Shown here: positions 28,442-36,661 of the stretch, one piece after another | Numbering within the stretch: the stretch's first letter is position 1 | Layout: the number at the start of each line of letters is the position of its first letter | From: Janthinobacterium rivuli | GTDB taxonomy: Bacteria > Pseudomonadota > Gammaproteobacteria > Burkholderiales > Burkholderiaceae_D | Direction of reading: 5' to 3' | DNA: 64,000 bases | NCBI RefSeq assembly: GCF_009208735.1 | Contig: NZ_WFLJ01000014.1 | Coordinates: 62,001 to 126,000 of the forward strand | The notes under the pieces: generated by a model | Told to the model about the DNA's origin: nothing | What the model saw: the letters and a program-made list of their open reading frames with translations, nothing else | Databases searched by the model: none | Translations under genes and position numbers: made by a program

Positions 28442-28464
28442 TCAGCCCAGAAGTTCTGGGCTGA
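28442..28464. other. Perfect palindrome between nrdA and nrdB
   Basis: TCAGCCCAGAA and TTCTGGGCTGA surround a single base, 12 nt after the nrdA stop. No T-run follows it on the minus strand, so it is more likely an RNA-stabilising or processing hairpin between the two coding regions than a full terminator. Confidence 0.55.
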
Positions 28465-28475
28465 CAACTAAAATC

Positions 28476-31427
28476 TTACTGGCAGGCTTCGCATTCCTCA
28501 AAGCCATCGTCGCCTGGACGCAGATAGCAGGCTTCGCCATCGGCGTCGTCCGCTGCCGCCGCCACGACCGGCGCCACGGCCACCGCTGCCGCCGCCACGA
28601 CCGCCGCCTGGGCGCTCTGCGCGCTGGCCGACATGCCGCCGTCGACCGCCACGGCGTTCAGTGCGCCCGTCTTGGAGGTCGATTTCTCCATGTGGGTAGC
28701 GGCGATGGTACGCAGGTAGTAGGTGGTTTTCAGGCCACGCAGCCATGCCAGCTTGTAGGTCTCGTCGAGTTTCTTGCCCGAGGCGCCAGCCATGTAGATG
28801 TTCAGCGACTGGGCCTGGTCGATCCACTTCTGGCGACGCGAAGCCGCTTCCACCAGCCAGCTTGGCGACACTTCGAAGGCGGTGGCGTAGATATCGCGCA
28901 GGTCTTGCGGGATGCGGTCGATCTTCACCAGCGAGCCGTCGAAGTACTTCAGGTCGGAGATCATGACCTCATCCCACAGGTCGCGCGCCTTCAGGTCGCG
29001 CACCAGGTAGCCATTGATCTCGGTGAATTCGCCCGACAGGTTCGATTTCACGTACAGGTTCTGGAACGTCGGCTCGATACAGGCCGAGACGCCGATGATG
29101 TTCGAAATCGTCGCCGTCGGGGCGATCGCCACGCAATTCGAGTTGCGCATGCCGAACTTGGCGATGCGTTCGCGCACCGGGGTCCAGTCCATGGCCGACG
29201 AGGAATCGACTTCCAGGTAGCCGCCGCGCTCTTCGGCCAGCAATTTGACCGAGTCTTGCGGCAGGATGCCGCGGTCCCACAGCGAACCGGCATACGACTC
29301 ATAGCGGCCGCGCTCTTCGGCCAGTTCCGTCGACGCCAGGTAGGCGTAGTAGCACACGGCTTCCATCGAGGTATCGGCGAACGACACGGCGGCGTCCGAG
29401 GCGAACGGGATGCGCATCATGTGCAGGCAATCCTGGAAGCCCATCACGCCCATGCCGACCGGACGGTGGCGCATGTTCGAATTGCGCGCCTTCTCGACGG
29501 CGTAGTAATTGATGTCGATGACGTTGTCGAGCATGCGCATGGCGGTGCGGATGGTCTTGGCCAGCTTGACGTGATCGAGCTTGCCTTCCTTCATGTGCGC
29601 CGGCATGTTCACGGAACCGAGGTTGCAGACGGCGATTTCGTCAGGGCCCGTGTTCAGCGTGATTTCCGTGCACAGGTTCGAGCTGTGGACGACGCCGACG
29701 TGCGACTGCGGGCTGCGGATGTTGCAAGGATCCTTGAACGTGATCCATGGATGGCCCGTTTCAAACAGCATCGACAGCATCTTGCGCCACAGGTCCAGCG
29801 CGGCGATTTTCTTGAAGACGCGGATTTCGCCGGCGGCGGCCTTGGCTTCGTAGCCCAGGTAAGCCTGTTCAAAGGCCTTGCCGACCTTGTCGTGCAGGTC
29901 CGGCGTGTCCGACGGCGAGAACAGGGTCCACTCGCCTTTTTCCATGACGCGCTTCATGAACATGTCGGGAATCCAGTTCGCCGTGTTCATGTCGTGCGTG
30001 CGGCGGCGGTCGTCGCCCGTGTTCTTGCGCAGGTCGAGGAATTCCTCGATATCCATGTGCCAGGTTTCCAGGTAGGCGCAGACGGCGCCCTTGCGCTTGC
30101 CGCCCTGGTTGACTGCCACGGCCGTGTCGTTGACCACTTTCAGGAACGGCACCACGCCTTGCGACTTGCCATTGGTACCCTTGATGTGGGCGCCCAGGGC
30201 GCGCACCGGCGTCCAGTCGTTACCCAGGCCGCCGGCGAACTTGGCCAGCAGCGCGTTGTCCTTGATGGCGTCGTAGATGCCTTCCAGGTCATCCGAGACG
30301 GTGCTCAGGTAGCACGACGACAGCTGCGAGCGCAGGGTGCCCGAGTTGAACAGGGTCGGGGTCGAGCTCATGAAGTCGAACGAGGACAGCAGGCTGTAGA
30401 ACTCGATGGCGCGCGCTTCGCGGTCCGCCTCGTTCAGCGCCAGGCCCATGGCCACGCGCATGTAGAACGCCTGCGGCATTTCGATGCGTACGTCCTGGAT
30501 GTGCAGGAAGTAGCGGTCATACAGGGTTTGCAGGCCGATGTAGCCGAATTGCAAGTCGCGGTCGGCCACGATGGCTTTGGCCAGGCGTTCCAGGTCGAAG
30601 CTGGCGAGTACCGGGTTCAGCAGCTCGGCGGCGATGCCCTTGGCGATGTATTGCGGGAAATACGTCAGGTATTCAGCGGCAGCGGCCGCTTGCGGCACTT
30701 CCTTGCCGAACACTTCCTTGCGCACCGTGTGCAGCAGGATGCGGGCCGTGACCTGGCTGTAGGCCGGGTCTTTTTCCATCAGCGCGCGCGCCGCCAGGAT
30801 GGCCGACTTGTGCAGCTCTTCGACGGGCACGCCGTCGTACAGGTTTTTCACCGTTTCAGCCAGGATGGCGTCGGCATCGACGTGCTTTTCCAGGCCGGCG
30901 CAGGCGGCGTTGATCAGGTCGCGTACTTCCTGCATGTCCAGCAGACGGCGCACGCCGTTGTCGGTGACATTCAATTGTGGTGCGGAAACTTGTGCGGAAG
31001 CGCCCTGCGCTTCCTTCTGCAGGCGGCGCTCTTCCATGTGCTTGGCGCGGTACAGCACGTAGGCACGCGCCACGTCGTGCTCGCCCGAACGCATCAGCGA
31101 CAGTTCCACCTGGTCTTGCACGTCTTCGATATGGAAGGTGCCGCCGCCCGGGTGGCGGCGCACCAGCGCGGCGACCACGCCGTCGGTCAATTGTTCCACC
31201 AGTTCGCGGATGCGTGCCGAGGCTGCCCCCTGGCCGCCGTTAACGGCCAAAAACGCCTTGGTCATGGCGATGGCGATCTTCGAAGGCTCAAATGCCACCA
31301 CCGCGCCGTTGCGGCGGATGATGCGATAGTCGCCCAATGCCGCGCCCGTGCTCGCCACGCTGTTGGCCGCGCCTGGCGCTGGCGATACTGGCGTTGGATG
31401 GATGGAAATATCTTGTGGTGATTGCAT
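28476..31427 (-). CDS. nrdA: Class Ia ribonucleotide reductase, alpha subunit
   Basis: Large catalytic subunit, 983 residues. An N-terminal ATP-cone (about 35-130; NGAVVAFEPSKIAIAMTKAFLAV) gives dATP feedback. Active-site Cys residues lie in LSSCYLSTVSDD and in NLCTEI (radical Cys and Glu with Asn), and the C-terminal redox pair is in FEECEACQ. The protein is longer than E. coli NrdA, with an Ala-rich insertion near residue 940. A promoter with two NrdR boxes lies about 300 nt upstream, leaving a long leader. Confidence 0.96.
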   Translation of the reverse strand: MQSPQDISIHPTPVSPAPGAANSVASTGAALGDYRIIRRNGAVVAFEPSKIAIAMTKAFLAVNGGQGAASARIRELVEQLTDGVVAALVRRHPGGGTFHIEDVQDQVELSLMRSGEHDVARAYVLYRAKHMEERRLQKEAQGASAQVSAPQLNVTDNGVRRLLDMQEVRDLINAACAGLEKHVDADAILAETVKNLYDGVPVEELHKSAILAARALMEKDPAYSQVTARILLHTVRKEVFGKEVPQAAAAAEYLTYFPQYIAKGIAAELLNPVLASFDLERLAKAIVADRDLQFGYIGLQTLYDRYFLHIQDVRIEMPQAFYMRVAMGLALNEADREARAIEFYSLLSSFDFMSSTPTLFNSGTLRSQLSSCYLSTVSDDLEGIYDAIKDNALLAKFAGGLGNDWTPVRALGAHIKGTNGKSQGVVPFLKVVNDTAVAVNQGGKRKGAVCAYLETWHMDIEEFLDLRKNTGDDRRRTHDMNTANWIPDMFMKRVMEKGEWTLFSPSDTPDLHDKVGKAFEQAYLGYEAKAAAGEIRVFKKIAALDLWRKMLSMLFETGHPWITFKDPCNIRSPQSHVGVVHSSNLCTEITLNTGPDEIAVCNLGSVNMPAHMKEGKLDHVKLAKTIRTAMRMLDNVIDINYYAVEKARNSNMRHRPVGMGVMGFQDCLHMMRIPFASDAAVSFADTSMEAVCYYAYLASTELAEERGRYESYAGSLWDRGILPQDSVKLLAEERGGYLEVDSSSAMDWTPVRERIAKFGMRNSNCVAIAPTATISNIIGVSACIEPTFQNLYVKSNLSGEFTEINGYLVRDLKARDLWDEVMISDLKYFDGSLVKIDRIPQDLRDIYATAFEVSPSWLVEAASRRQKWIDQAQSLNIYMAGASGKKLDETYKLAWLRGLKTTYYLRTIAATHMEKSTSKTGALNAVAVDGGMSASAQSAQAAVVAAAAVAVAPVVAAAADDADGEACYLRPGDDGFEECEACQ

Positions 31428-31690
31428 TGAAGCTCCCGTTGTCAGCTAAAGTCAGCCTGCAGTTTTGCTGCCGCGTGTGTTGTTGAATAGAACGCCCGAT
31501 GGTCAGGGTTTCTTCAGGTATTTGTTGCTAAATAGTAAATTTGTAATGCATAAAACAGCTCAGTATCCAGATCGCCACACCGCACTGCCCGGCTGGCGCG
31601 AAACACGATCGAGGGTGATGAACCGCCAGTTCCAGTGCTTTATCAGCAATCCGGGTAGCTTTGACAATAATTCTGAAAACGTCTGTGATG

Positions 31691-31706
31691 GCACTACATA
31701 TAGTCT
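31691..31706. promoter_or_regulatory. NrdR box (distal to the promoter -10)
   Basis: GCACTACATATAGTCT fits the NrdR consensus ACACWATATATWGTGT at most core positions. Its centre is 31 bp from the second box (31722-31737), the three-turn spacing known for NrdR-controlled nrd promoters. It lies just downstream of the predicted start of transcription. Confidence 0.75.
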
Positions 31707-31721
31707 TTACATCCAACTTCT

Positions 31722-31737
31722 GTACTAATTGTAGTGC
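31722..31737. promoter_or_regulatory. NrdR box overlapping the nrdA -10 element
   Basis: GTACTAATTGTAGTGC matches the NrdR-box palindrome. It covers the predicted -10 hexamer of the nrdA promoter, so repressor binding would block RNA polymerase. The nrdR gene itself is not in the window. Confidence 0.75.
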
Positions 31738-31756
31738 CCATCGGAGGGCGATGCAA
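31728..31756 (-). promoter_or_regulatory. Sigma70-type promoter of nrdA
   Basis: On the minus strand TTGCAT (31751-31756) and TACAAT (31728-31733) are separated by exactly 17 nt. Transcription would begin near 31721, giving a leader of about 290 nt before the nrdA ATG at 31427. No gene is credible in that leader. Confidence 0.7.
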
Positions 31757-31818
31757 TAGTTTTCCGGCATCCGTCCGCGTAATTTTTTGTCTTTTCTTAT
31801 ACGATTTCGGTTGACTTT

Positions 31819-32430
31819 TCAGGGCATGGATGGAAAGCCCAATCCCCGCGAAGTAAGCGCTAACGCAGCTTGTCCGCGCAGGGTTTCCAGCCAGCATTCT
31901 TGGTAAAAATGCCAGTCAAAAAACGGCCCCGGATCCGTCTTCCTGCCCGGCGCGATATGCTCGTGGCCGCGCACCTGCGACAGCCCGTGGCGCGCCACCA
32001 GCGCCGCCGTCAGTGCCGCCAGCACATGGTATTGCCGCCGCTGGAAAGGCACATCGTCCGCGCCTTCCATTTCGATACCGATGGAGTAGCCATTGCACTG
32101 CGGGCGTCCGTCGAAAGTGGACGCGCCCGCATGCCAGGCACGTTGATCAGTAGAAACATATTGCAACAGCGCACCATCGCGCCGCACAAAAAAGTGCGCC
32201 GACACCTGCAAGCCACGCAGGTCGGCGAAAGAAGGATCGGCATTATAATCTACCCGGCCGGTAAACAAGTCCGACACATGCGGCCCGCCAAAGTGGCCGC
32301 CCGGCAAGCTGATGTTATGGATCACCAGCAAATCGACTTGCGCACCGTCCGGGCGCGCATCGCAGTACGGCGAGTCATAGCGCAGCGCGCCGTCGCACCA
32401 GCCGTCTTCATCTATCGTCCATGTGCTCAT
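31819..32430 (-). CDS. ampD: 1,6-anhydro-N-acetylmuramyl-L-alanine amidase AmpD
   Basis: Cytoplasmic zinc amidase that cleaves anhydromuropeptides during cell-wall recycling. 203 residues from the ATG at 32430, overlapping the upstream activator gene by 23 nt. Amidase_2 features: LLVIHNISLPGG with the first zinc His, AHFFVRRDGALLQYV, NGYSIGIEMEG, and GHEHIAPGRKTDPGPFF with the other metal ligands. With mpl (13.8 kb) it supplies the recycling pathway. Confidence 0.95.
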   Translation of the reverse strand: MSTWTIDEDGWCDGALRYDSPYCDARPDGAQVDLLVIHNISLPGGHFGGPHVSDLFTGRVDYNADPSFADLRGLQVSAHFFVRRDGALLQYVSTDQRAWHAGASTFDGRPQCNGYSIGIEMEGADDVPFQRRQYHVLAALTAALVARHGLSQVRGHEHIAPGRKTDPGPFFDWHFYQECWLETLRGQAALALTSRGLGFPSMP

Positions 32431-33487
32431 CAAGCAAGGCTTCCTGTATCGTCAATTTCTGCATGCGGTAACGCAACTGGCGCACACTCAGGCCCAGCTG
32501 GCGCGCCGCCCGCGCGCGGTGGTAGCGCGCCTGCACCAGCGCCAGCATGATCATGTCGCGCTCGGCCTGGCGCAAATACACGTCCAGCGGCAGGACGGCG
32601 GCCACGCCATTCGCCGCCATGCCGGGCAGGCTCAATTGCCGCTGTGGCAAGGCCGGCAGCGCCGGCCCCGCCCGCGAGGGCATGCTGCTCGCCGCGGACG
32701 GCAAGGCCAGCCCGTCGAGCGCGATCACGCCGCCGTCGGCAAAGGCCAGCGCCCGCTCCAGCACGTTTTCCAGTTCGCGCACATTGCCGGGAAACGCATA
32801 CGCGGCCAGGGCCGCCAGCACCGGCGGCGCCAGGGTCACGGTCCGGCGCGGCGACAGGCGCGCGAGGATCACCTCACATAATACCTGCAGATCGCCGCGC
32901 CGCTCGCGCAGCGGCGGCAGCGCCAGCTCGATCACATTCAGGCGGTAAAACAGATCCTGGCGAAACGTGCCGGCGGCCACGCCGCGCGCCAGGCCATGCT
33001 GGCTGGCGCACAGGATGCGCACGTCGATGGCCTCGTCGGTGCTGCCGCCCAGCTTGCGCACGCGGCGCTCCTGCAGCACGCGCAACAGCTTCACCTGCAT
33101 GGCCAGCGGCAGATCATCGACTTCGTCGAGCAGCAAACTGCCGCCGTGGGCCGCCTGGAACAGGCCCTGGCGCTCGTGCAGCGCGCCCGTATAGGCGCCC
33201 GGGCGGCAGCCGAAGAATTCCGCTTCCATCAACGCTTCGGGTATGGCGCCGCAATTGACGGCGATAAACGGGAAGCTGGCGCGCGCGCCCTGCGCATGGA
33301 TGGCGCGCGCCGCCAGTTCCTTGCCCGTGCCCGATTCGCCGCGGATGGCCACCGGCGCGCCGCAGCGGGCGATCCGGCCGATCTGCGCGCGCAGCGCCTG
33401 CATCGGCAGCGAGTTGCCGCTCAGTTGCGGCGCCGGCGGCATGCCGGCGGCGGTGGCGCCATGCGGGCGATGGCTGGGACTGGACAT
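32408..33487 (-). CDS. Sigma54-dependent activator lacking a receiver domain (PilR-like position)
   Basis: 359-residue bacterial enhancer-binding protein. The AAA+ domain starts at about residue 25: Walker A GESGTGKE, a GAYTGA form of the sigma54-contacting GAFTGA loop, Walker B LLLDEVDDL, and the FRQDLFYRLNVIELALPPLRER segment. A Fis-type helix-turn-helix ends the protein (RAARQLGLSVRQLRYRMQKL). Only about 22 residues precede the AAA+ core, so there is no receiver or other sensory domain. Its place before ampD is where pilR commonly sits in betaproteobacteria, with pilS upstream; pilS is absent here. Confidence 0.87.
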   Translation of the reverse strand: MSSPSHRPHGATAAGMPPAPQLSGNSLPMQALRAQIGRIARCGAPVAIRGESGTGKELAARAIHAQGARASFPFIAVNCGAIPEALMEAEFFGCRPGAYTGALHERQGLFQAAHGGSLLLDEVDDLPLAMQVKLLRVLQERRVRKLGGSTDEAIDVRILCASQHGLARGVAAGTFRQDLFYRLNVIELALPPLRERRGDLQVLCEVILARLSPRRTVTLAPPVLAALAAYAFPGNVRELENVLERALAFADGGVIALDGLALPSAASSMPSRAGPALPALPQRQLSLPGMAANGVAAVLPLDVYLRQAERDMIMLALVQARYHRARAARQLGLSVRQLRYRMQKLTIQEALLDEHMDDR

Positions 33488-33598
33488 GGGACGCGCCTTT
33501 CTGCAAGGGCGGTGGCGAACCGCCTGTTGCAGATGCTACGCCGGAAGGATGGCGCAGGACGTTACGATACGGCTGAGCAACGCGGCGCGGGCCCGTCC

Positions 33599-33853
33599 TT
33601 ACAGCGTGGCGTGCGCGTGACTGCAGTAATCGTGGCCCTTGGCTTGCACGTTTTCCGAGGCCGGGTAGTACACGCCGCAGTGGGCGCAGCACAGCATCAG
33701 CTCGGCGTCCGGCAATTCCTGCGGCCGCGCCGGCGGCGCATACGGATTCGGCTGCTGCTGCGCGCGGGCCCGTTGCTGCATGCCACGGATTTTGCTGCGG
33801 ATGGCAAACAGCACCAGGAACACCAGCGCCAGCCAGAATAAAACACGTGTCAT
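33599..33853 (-). CDS. PP0621-family small membrane/metal-binding protein
   Basis: 84 residues: an N-terminal membrane segment (VLFWLALVFLVLFAI), a basic Gln/Pro-rich linker and a C-terminal Cys/His cluster (CCAHCGVYYPASE...YCSHAH) that probably binds a metal ion. Function unknown; in betaproteobacteria it is typically between ccsA and pilSR. The ATG at 33853 overlaps the ccsA stop (ATGA). Confidence 0.8.
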   Translation of the reverse strand: MTRVLFWLALVFLVLFAIRSKIRGMQQRARAQQQPNPYAPPARPQELPDAELMLCCAHCGVYYPASENVQAKGHDYCSHAHATL

Positions 33854-34653
33854 GTGTATCCTCGGTGTAAAACCACTTCCAGTACAAAACGGCTGCCGAC
33901 ATAGGCCAGCAGCAAGGTGGCGAAACCGGCCAGGGTAAAACTCAGGGCCGTCTTGCCACGCCAGCCGCGGAAGCGGCGGCCTGCCAGCAGCGCGGCAAAC
34001 AGCAGCCACGACAGCATGGTAAACACGGATTTATGATCCCAGTTGAGCGCCTTGCCAAATAATTGCTCGGAAAACACGATGCCCGACAGCACGGTCAGGC
34101 TGAGCAAAATAAAACCCAGGCCGATCATGCGGAACAGCAGCTTTTCCATCGTCAGCAGGGCTGGCAGCTGGTCCAGCGCCGTGCCGATGAAGCCGCGGCT
34201 TTCGCTGCGCGTGTGCAAACGCGATTCCTGCAGCGCCATCAGCACGGCGTGAAAGGCGGCAATCGTCAGGGTGCTGTAGGCGAGCACGGCCACGGCAATA
34301 TGCCAGCCGAACACGGCCGACTTGCCTTCCATGCTGACCTGGCTGCCAGGAAAGGCCCAGGCCAGGCCGATGGCGAGGACGGCGCTGGGCATGACCATGC
34401 GGCGCAGTCCGTCCAGGCTGAAATTGCGGTTCTCTATCCAGTAGGCGCCCACCGAGACCCACAGCGCGGCCGACAGCATGGCGGAGAAGCCGAAGCGCAA
34501 GGTGCCCGGCGCCATCAGGTCGAACCACAGGGTGGCGGCATGCGCCAGCCAGGCGACGCCGGTCAGGCCGGCAATGAGCCGGGCACGGGACGAGGGAAGC
34601 ACCGCGCACGCCGCGTACAACAGGGCGGCGATGAAAAAGAAATAGATCTGCAT
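33850..34653 (-). CDS. CcsA/YpjD-type inner-membrane protein
   Basis: 267-residue integral membrane protein with about eight hydrophobic helices and the conserved His-containing CcsA-like segments (FGWHIAVAVLAYSTLTIAAFHAVLMALQE; LNWDHKSVFTMLSWLLFAALLAGRRFRGW). The family is related to cytochrome c assembly proteins, but the precise role of YpjD-type members is less certain. It is usually a divergent neighbour of ffh; here about 12 kb intervenes. Confidence 0.86.
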   Translation of the reverse strand: MQIYFFFIAALLYAACAVLPSSRARLIAGLTGVAWLAHAATLWFDLMAPGTLRFGFSAMLSAALWVSVGAYWIENRNFSLDGLRRMVMPSAVLAIGLAWAFPGSQVSMEGKSAVFGWHIAVAVLAYSTLTIAAFHAVLMALQESRLHTRSESRGFIGTALDQLPALLTMEKLLFRMIGLGFILLSLTVLSGIVFSEQLFGKALNWDHKSVFTMLSWLLFAALLAGRRFRGWRGKTALSFTLAGFATLLLAYVGSRFVLEVVLHRGYT

Positions 34654-34835
34654 AGTTTAAGTTTACACCATAGCCGGCAAGCGCGATTCAGGCGACAGAC
34701 CGGGTGGCAGGCACGACGCCGCCATCGAATGCCGCAAGCCTGCCATGATATCGCGCCTGAGGCATGACGGGGTGGCGCACCCTCAAGATTTCGGCAATCT
34801 TTCCTGCGAGGCACGCTTGCCGCGCCGCAGGCACG

Positions 34836-34864
34836 TTGCCATCCTGATGAGCCAGTCCTATAAT
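34836..34864 (+). promoter_or_regulatory. Strong sigma70-type promoter of the lipoprotein gene
   Basis: TTGCCA (34836-34841) and the consensus TATAAT (34859-34864) are separated by exactly 17 nt. Transcription would start near 34871, about 43 nt before the ATG at 34914. The rest of the 260-nt gap to ccsA shows nothing clear. Confidence 0.75.
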
Positions 34865-34913
34865 TATGTCCACATAGCAACATTCATCCACCCTGACGCC
34901 ACCGCCCCTCGCC

Positions 34914-35519
34914 ATGTCCTTTCGAAAATTCTGCTGGACCTGCCTCCTGCTGGCCGCCTGCACTGCCTTAAGCGGCTGCATGAAAGATACACCTTCGCAA
35001 TCCACGTACGAGGAATACTTCCGCACGTCCATACAAAGCTATGACCTGTACAAGCAGTACTTCGACATCGCGAAGCTGGAAAAGCTGAACGGCTGGAAAG
35101 AGAACGAACAGTATGAAATCAAGGGCTCGGCCGTGCTGCGCGCCAAGGTGGGCTACCTGGAATTGCTGGCCGACGTGGCCGACAAGCTCGAGGCAGAGGC
35201 GAAGACGGACGGCTCGGTGGGCATGACCATGGGCCTGGGCCTGATGGCGCGCGGCATGGGTGGCGAAAACAAGGTGTTCCGCGAATTCTGGGCGCAGCAA
35301 CAGGAAAAGAAGGCGATTCCCGCGCCGCTGCTGGCGCGCCAGGCGGCGATGACGGCCGAGCGTTTCGAGAACCTGCTGCAATGGTCGGACCAGCTGGTGC
35401 AAGACAATTACGGCGCCATCATCAGCCGCCAGCTCAAGAAAGGCGATGAGCTGACCCGCGTCTACACACTGAGCTTCCGGCAGACGGAGAAGGGCTGGAT
35501 GGGTTTCAACGCCCGCTAA
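34914..35519 (+). CDS. Putative lipoprotein of unknown function
   Basis: 201 residues. The N-terminus is a lipoprotein signal: basic start, hydrophobic core, then LSGC lipobox with Cys near residue 22. The mature part is helical and soluble, with a Gly/Met-rich stretch MTMGLGLMARGMGG near 105-118. I recognise no domain. A near-consensus promoter lies upstream and a good terminator downstream, so it is a single-gene unit. First gene of the block between ccsA and ffh. Confidence 0.75.
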   Translation: MSFRKFCWTCLLLAACTALSGCMKDTPSQSTYEEYFRTSIQSYDLYKQYFDIAKLEKLNGWKENEQYEIKGSAVLRAKVGYLELLADVADKLEAEAKTDGSVGMTMGLGLMARGMGGENKVFREFWAQQQEKKAIPAPLLARQAAMTAERFENLLQWSDQLVQDNYGAIISRQLKKGDELTRVYTLSFRQTEKGWMGFNAR

Positions 35520-35531
35520 GGCCGCCCCGCC

Positions 35532-35568
35532 ACAAGCTCCGCACCGGCACCGGCGCGGAGCTTGTTTT
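35532..35568 (+). terminator. Rho-independent terminator after the lipoprotein gene
   Basis: ACAAGCTCCGC (35532-35542) pairs perfectly with GCGGAGCTTGT (35554-35564) around an 11-nt GC-rich loop and runs into TTTTC. The convergent binding-protein gene ends 14 nt further right. Confidence 0.8.
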
Positions 35569-35582
35569 CATGCTTTCCTGAT

Positions 35583-36572
35583 TTACTTCACGTTCAGGCT
35601 CTTTTTCGCCTGCTCCAGCAAGTCCGTCTTGACCCAGTCCTTGGCCACGGGCGGCTTCGTCATGCGGCCCACGCCCGTTTTCACCATCACGTCCGTGGTC
35701 ACCTGGATATGCTCGGGCGTGATGTCGTACGAATACGGCGAATTGCTGATCGCGTCGTCGAAGTCATCCTTCGTGATCTGGCCGCGGAACACGACTTCGC
35801 GCACATATTTTTCCGCCGTCGCCTTGTTGTCGATAAAGGTTTTCGTCGCTTCGACGAAGCAGCGCATGAATTTCTCCGCCACGGGACGGCGTTCCTTGTA
35901 GAACTTTTCCGTCATCACCATGGTACGCACGGGTTCGCCGATCGGCGTGTCGTACGGCTTGATGACTTCGCTGCCGAAGCCCTTGTTGATGGCCTGCGAC
36001 GATTGCGGTTCTGACTGCATCATGGCGTCGATATTCTTGCCCATCAGCGCCTGGTTCAAGTCGGCGTAGGCCAGGAACACCAGCTGCACATCCTTGCCCT
36101 TGGTGTCGGAATACGTCAGGCCCGCTTGCGCCAGCTCGGCCAGCAGCAGCACTTCCTGGATGCCGCCGCGCGTCACGCCCACGCGCTTGCCTTTGAGTTC
36201 CTTGACGCTGGTGATCTTTTGCCCGGCGCCCGCCACCAGGCGCGCGCCGCCCTTGGCAAAGCCGGCCACCACATAGATGGGCGCGCCGCCCGCGCGGCCG
36301 GAAATGGCCGCCTCGGACGCCGTCGCGCCCACGTCCAGCTCGCCCGCGATAATCGCCTGCATCACGTCGAGGCCCTTGGCGAAGACATGCTCTTCGACCT
36401 TGATGCCGCACTTGGGCGCGATTTCCTTGATGTACGACACGGCGCCGTAATGGGCGAATTTCAAGTTGCCCAGTCGCACGACTTCCTGCGCCTGCGCCTG
36501 AACGGCGCCCATGCCGAAGGCCAGCATGAGGGCGGCGGCGATACCGGTCTTCACGATTGATTTTTGCTGCAT
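35583..36572 (-). CDS. ABC transporter substrate-binding protein (NitT/TauT type), orphan
   Basis: 329-residue periplasmic binding protein. The signal peptide ends near AVQAQA (about residue 28). The mature chain resembles NitT/TauT/SsuA-type solute binders (YVVAGFAKGGARLVA, LKGKRVGVTRGGIQE, DAMMQSEPQSSQ). No permease or ATPase gene is next to it, so it either serves a distant transporter or has another role. The substrate is unknown; aliphatic sulfonate, nitrate or an aromatic acid are all possible. A 164-bp palindromic element begins 90 nt upstream of its start. Confidence 0.85.
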   Translation of the reverse strand: MQQKSIVKTGIAAALMLAFGMGAVQAQAQEVVRLGNLKFAHYGAVSYIKEIAPKCGIKVEEHVFAKGLDVMQAIIAGELDVGATASEAAISGRAGGAPIYVVAGFAKGGARLVAGAGQKITSVKELKGKRVGVTRGGIQEVLLLAELAQAGLTYSDTKGKDVQLVFLAYADLNQALMGKNIDAMMQSEPQSSQAINKGFGSEVIKPYDTPIGEPVRTMVMTEKFYKERRPVAEKFMRCFVEATKTFIDNKATAEKYVREVVFRGQITKDDFDDAISNSPYSYDITPEHIQVTTDVMVKTGVGRMTKPPVAKDWVKTDLLEQAKKSLNVK

Positions 36573-36661
36573 CGGGTTCTCCTGTGGTGGTTGACGTGTG
36601 CCCGCAAGGGCACAGCTATGCGAAACACGGCTTTTTAATTATGAGGAGATAGTACCGTGTG

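Noticed and set aside
27954-31421. 1155-codon plus-strand frame opposite nrdA
   Set aside because: The His/Arg/Val-rich translation has no domain; the opposite strand is an intact NrdA.
31528-31770. 80-codon minus-strand frame upstream of nrdA
   Set aside because: It starts upstream of and runs through the NrdR boxes and promoter; no Shine-Dalgarno and no recognisable domain.
33488-33598. Search for a remnant receiver domain or a sigma54 promoter before the receiverless activator
   Set aside because: Only 110 nt are available; no receiver motif appears, and a candidate GG/GC pair has the wrong spacing.
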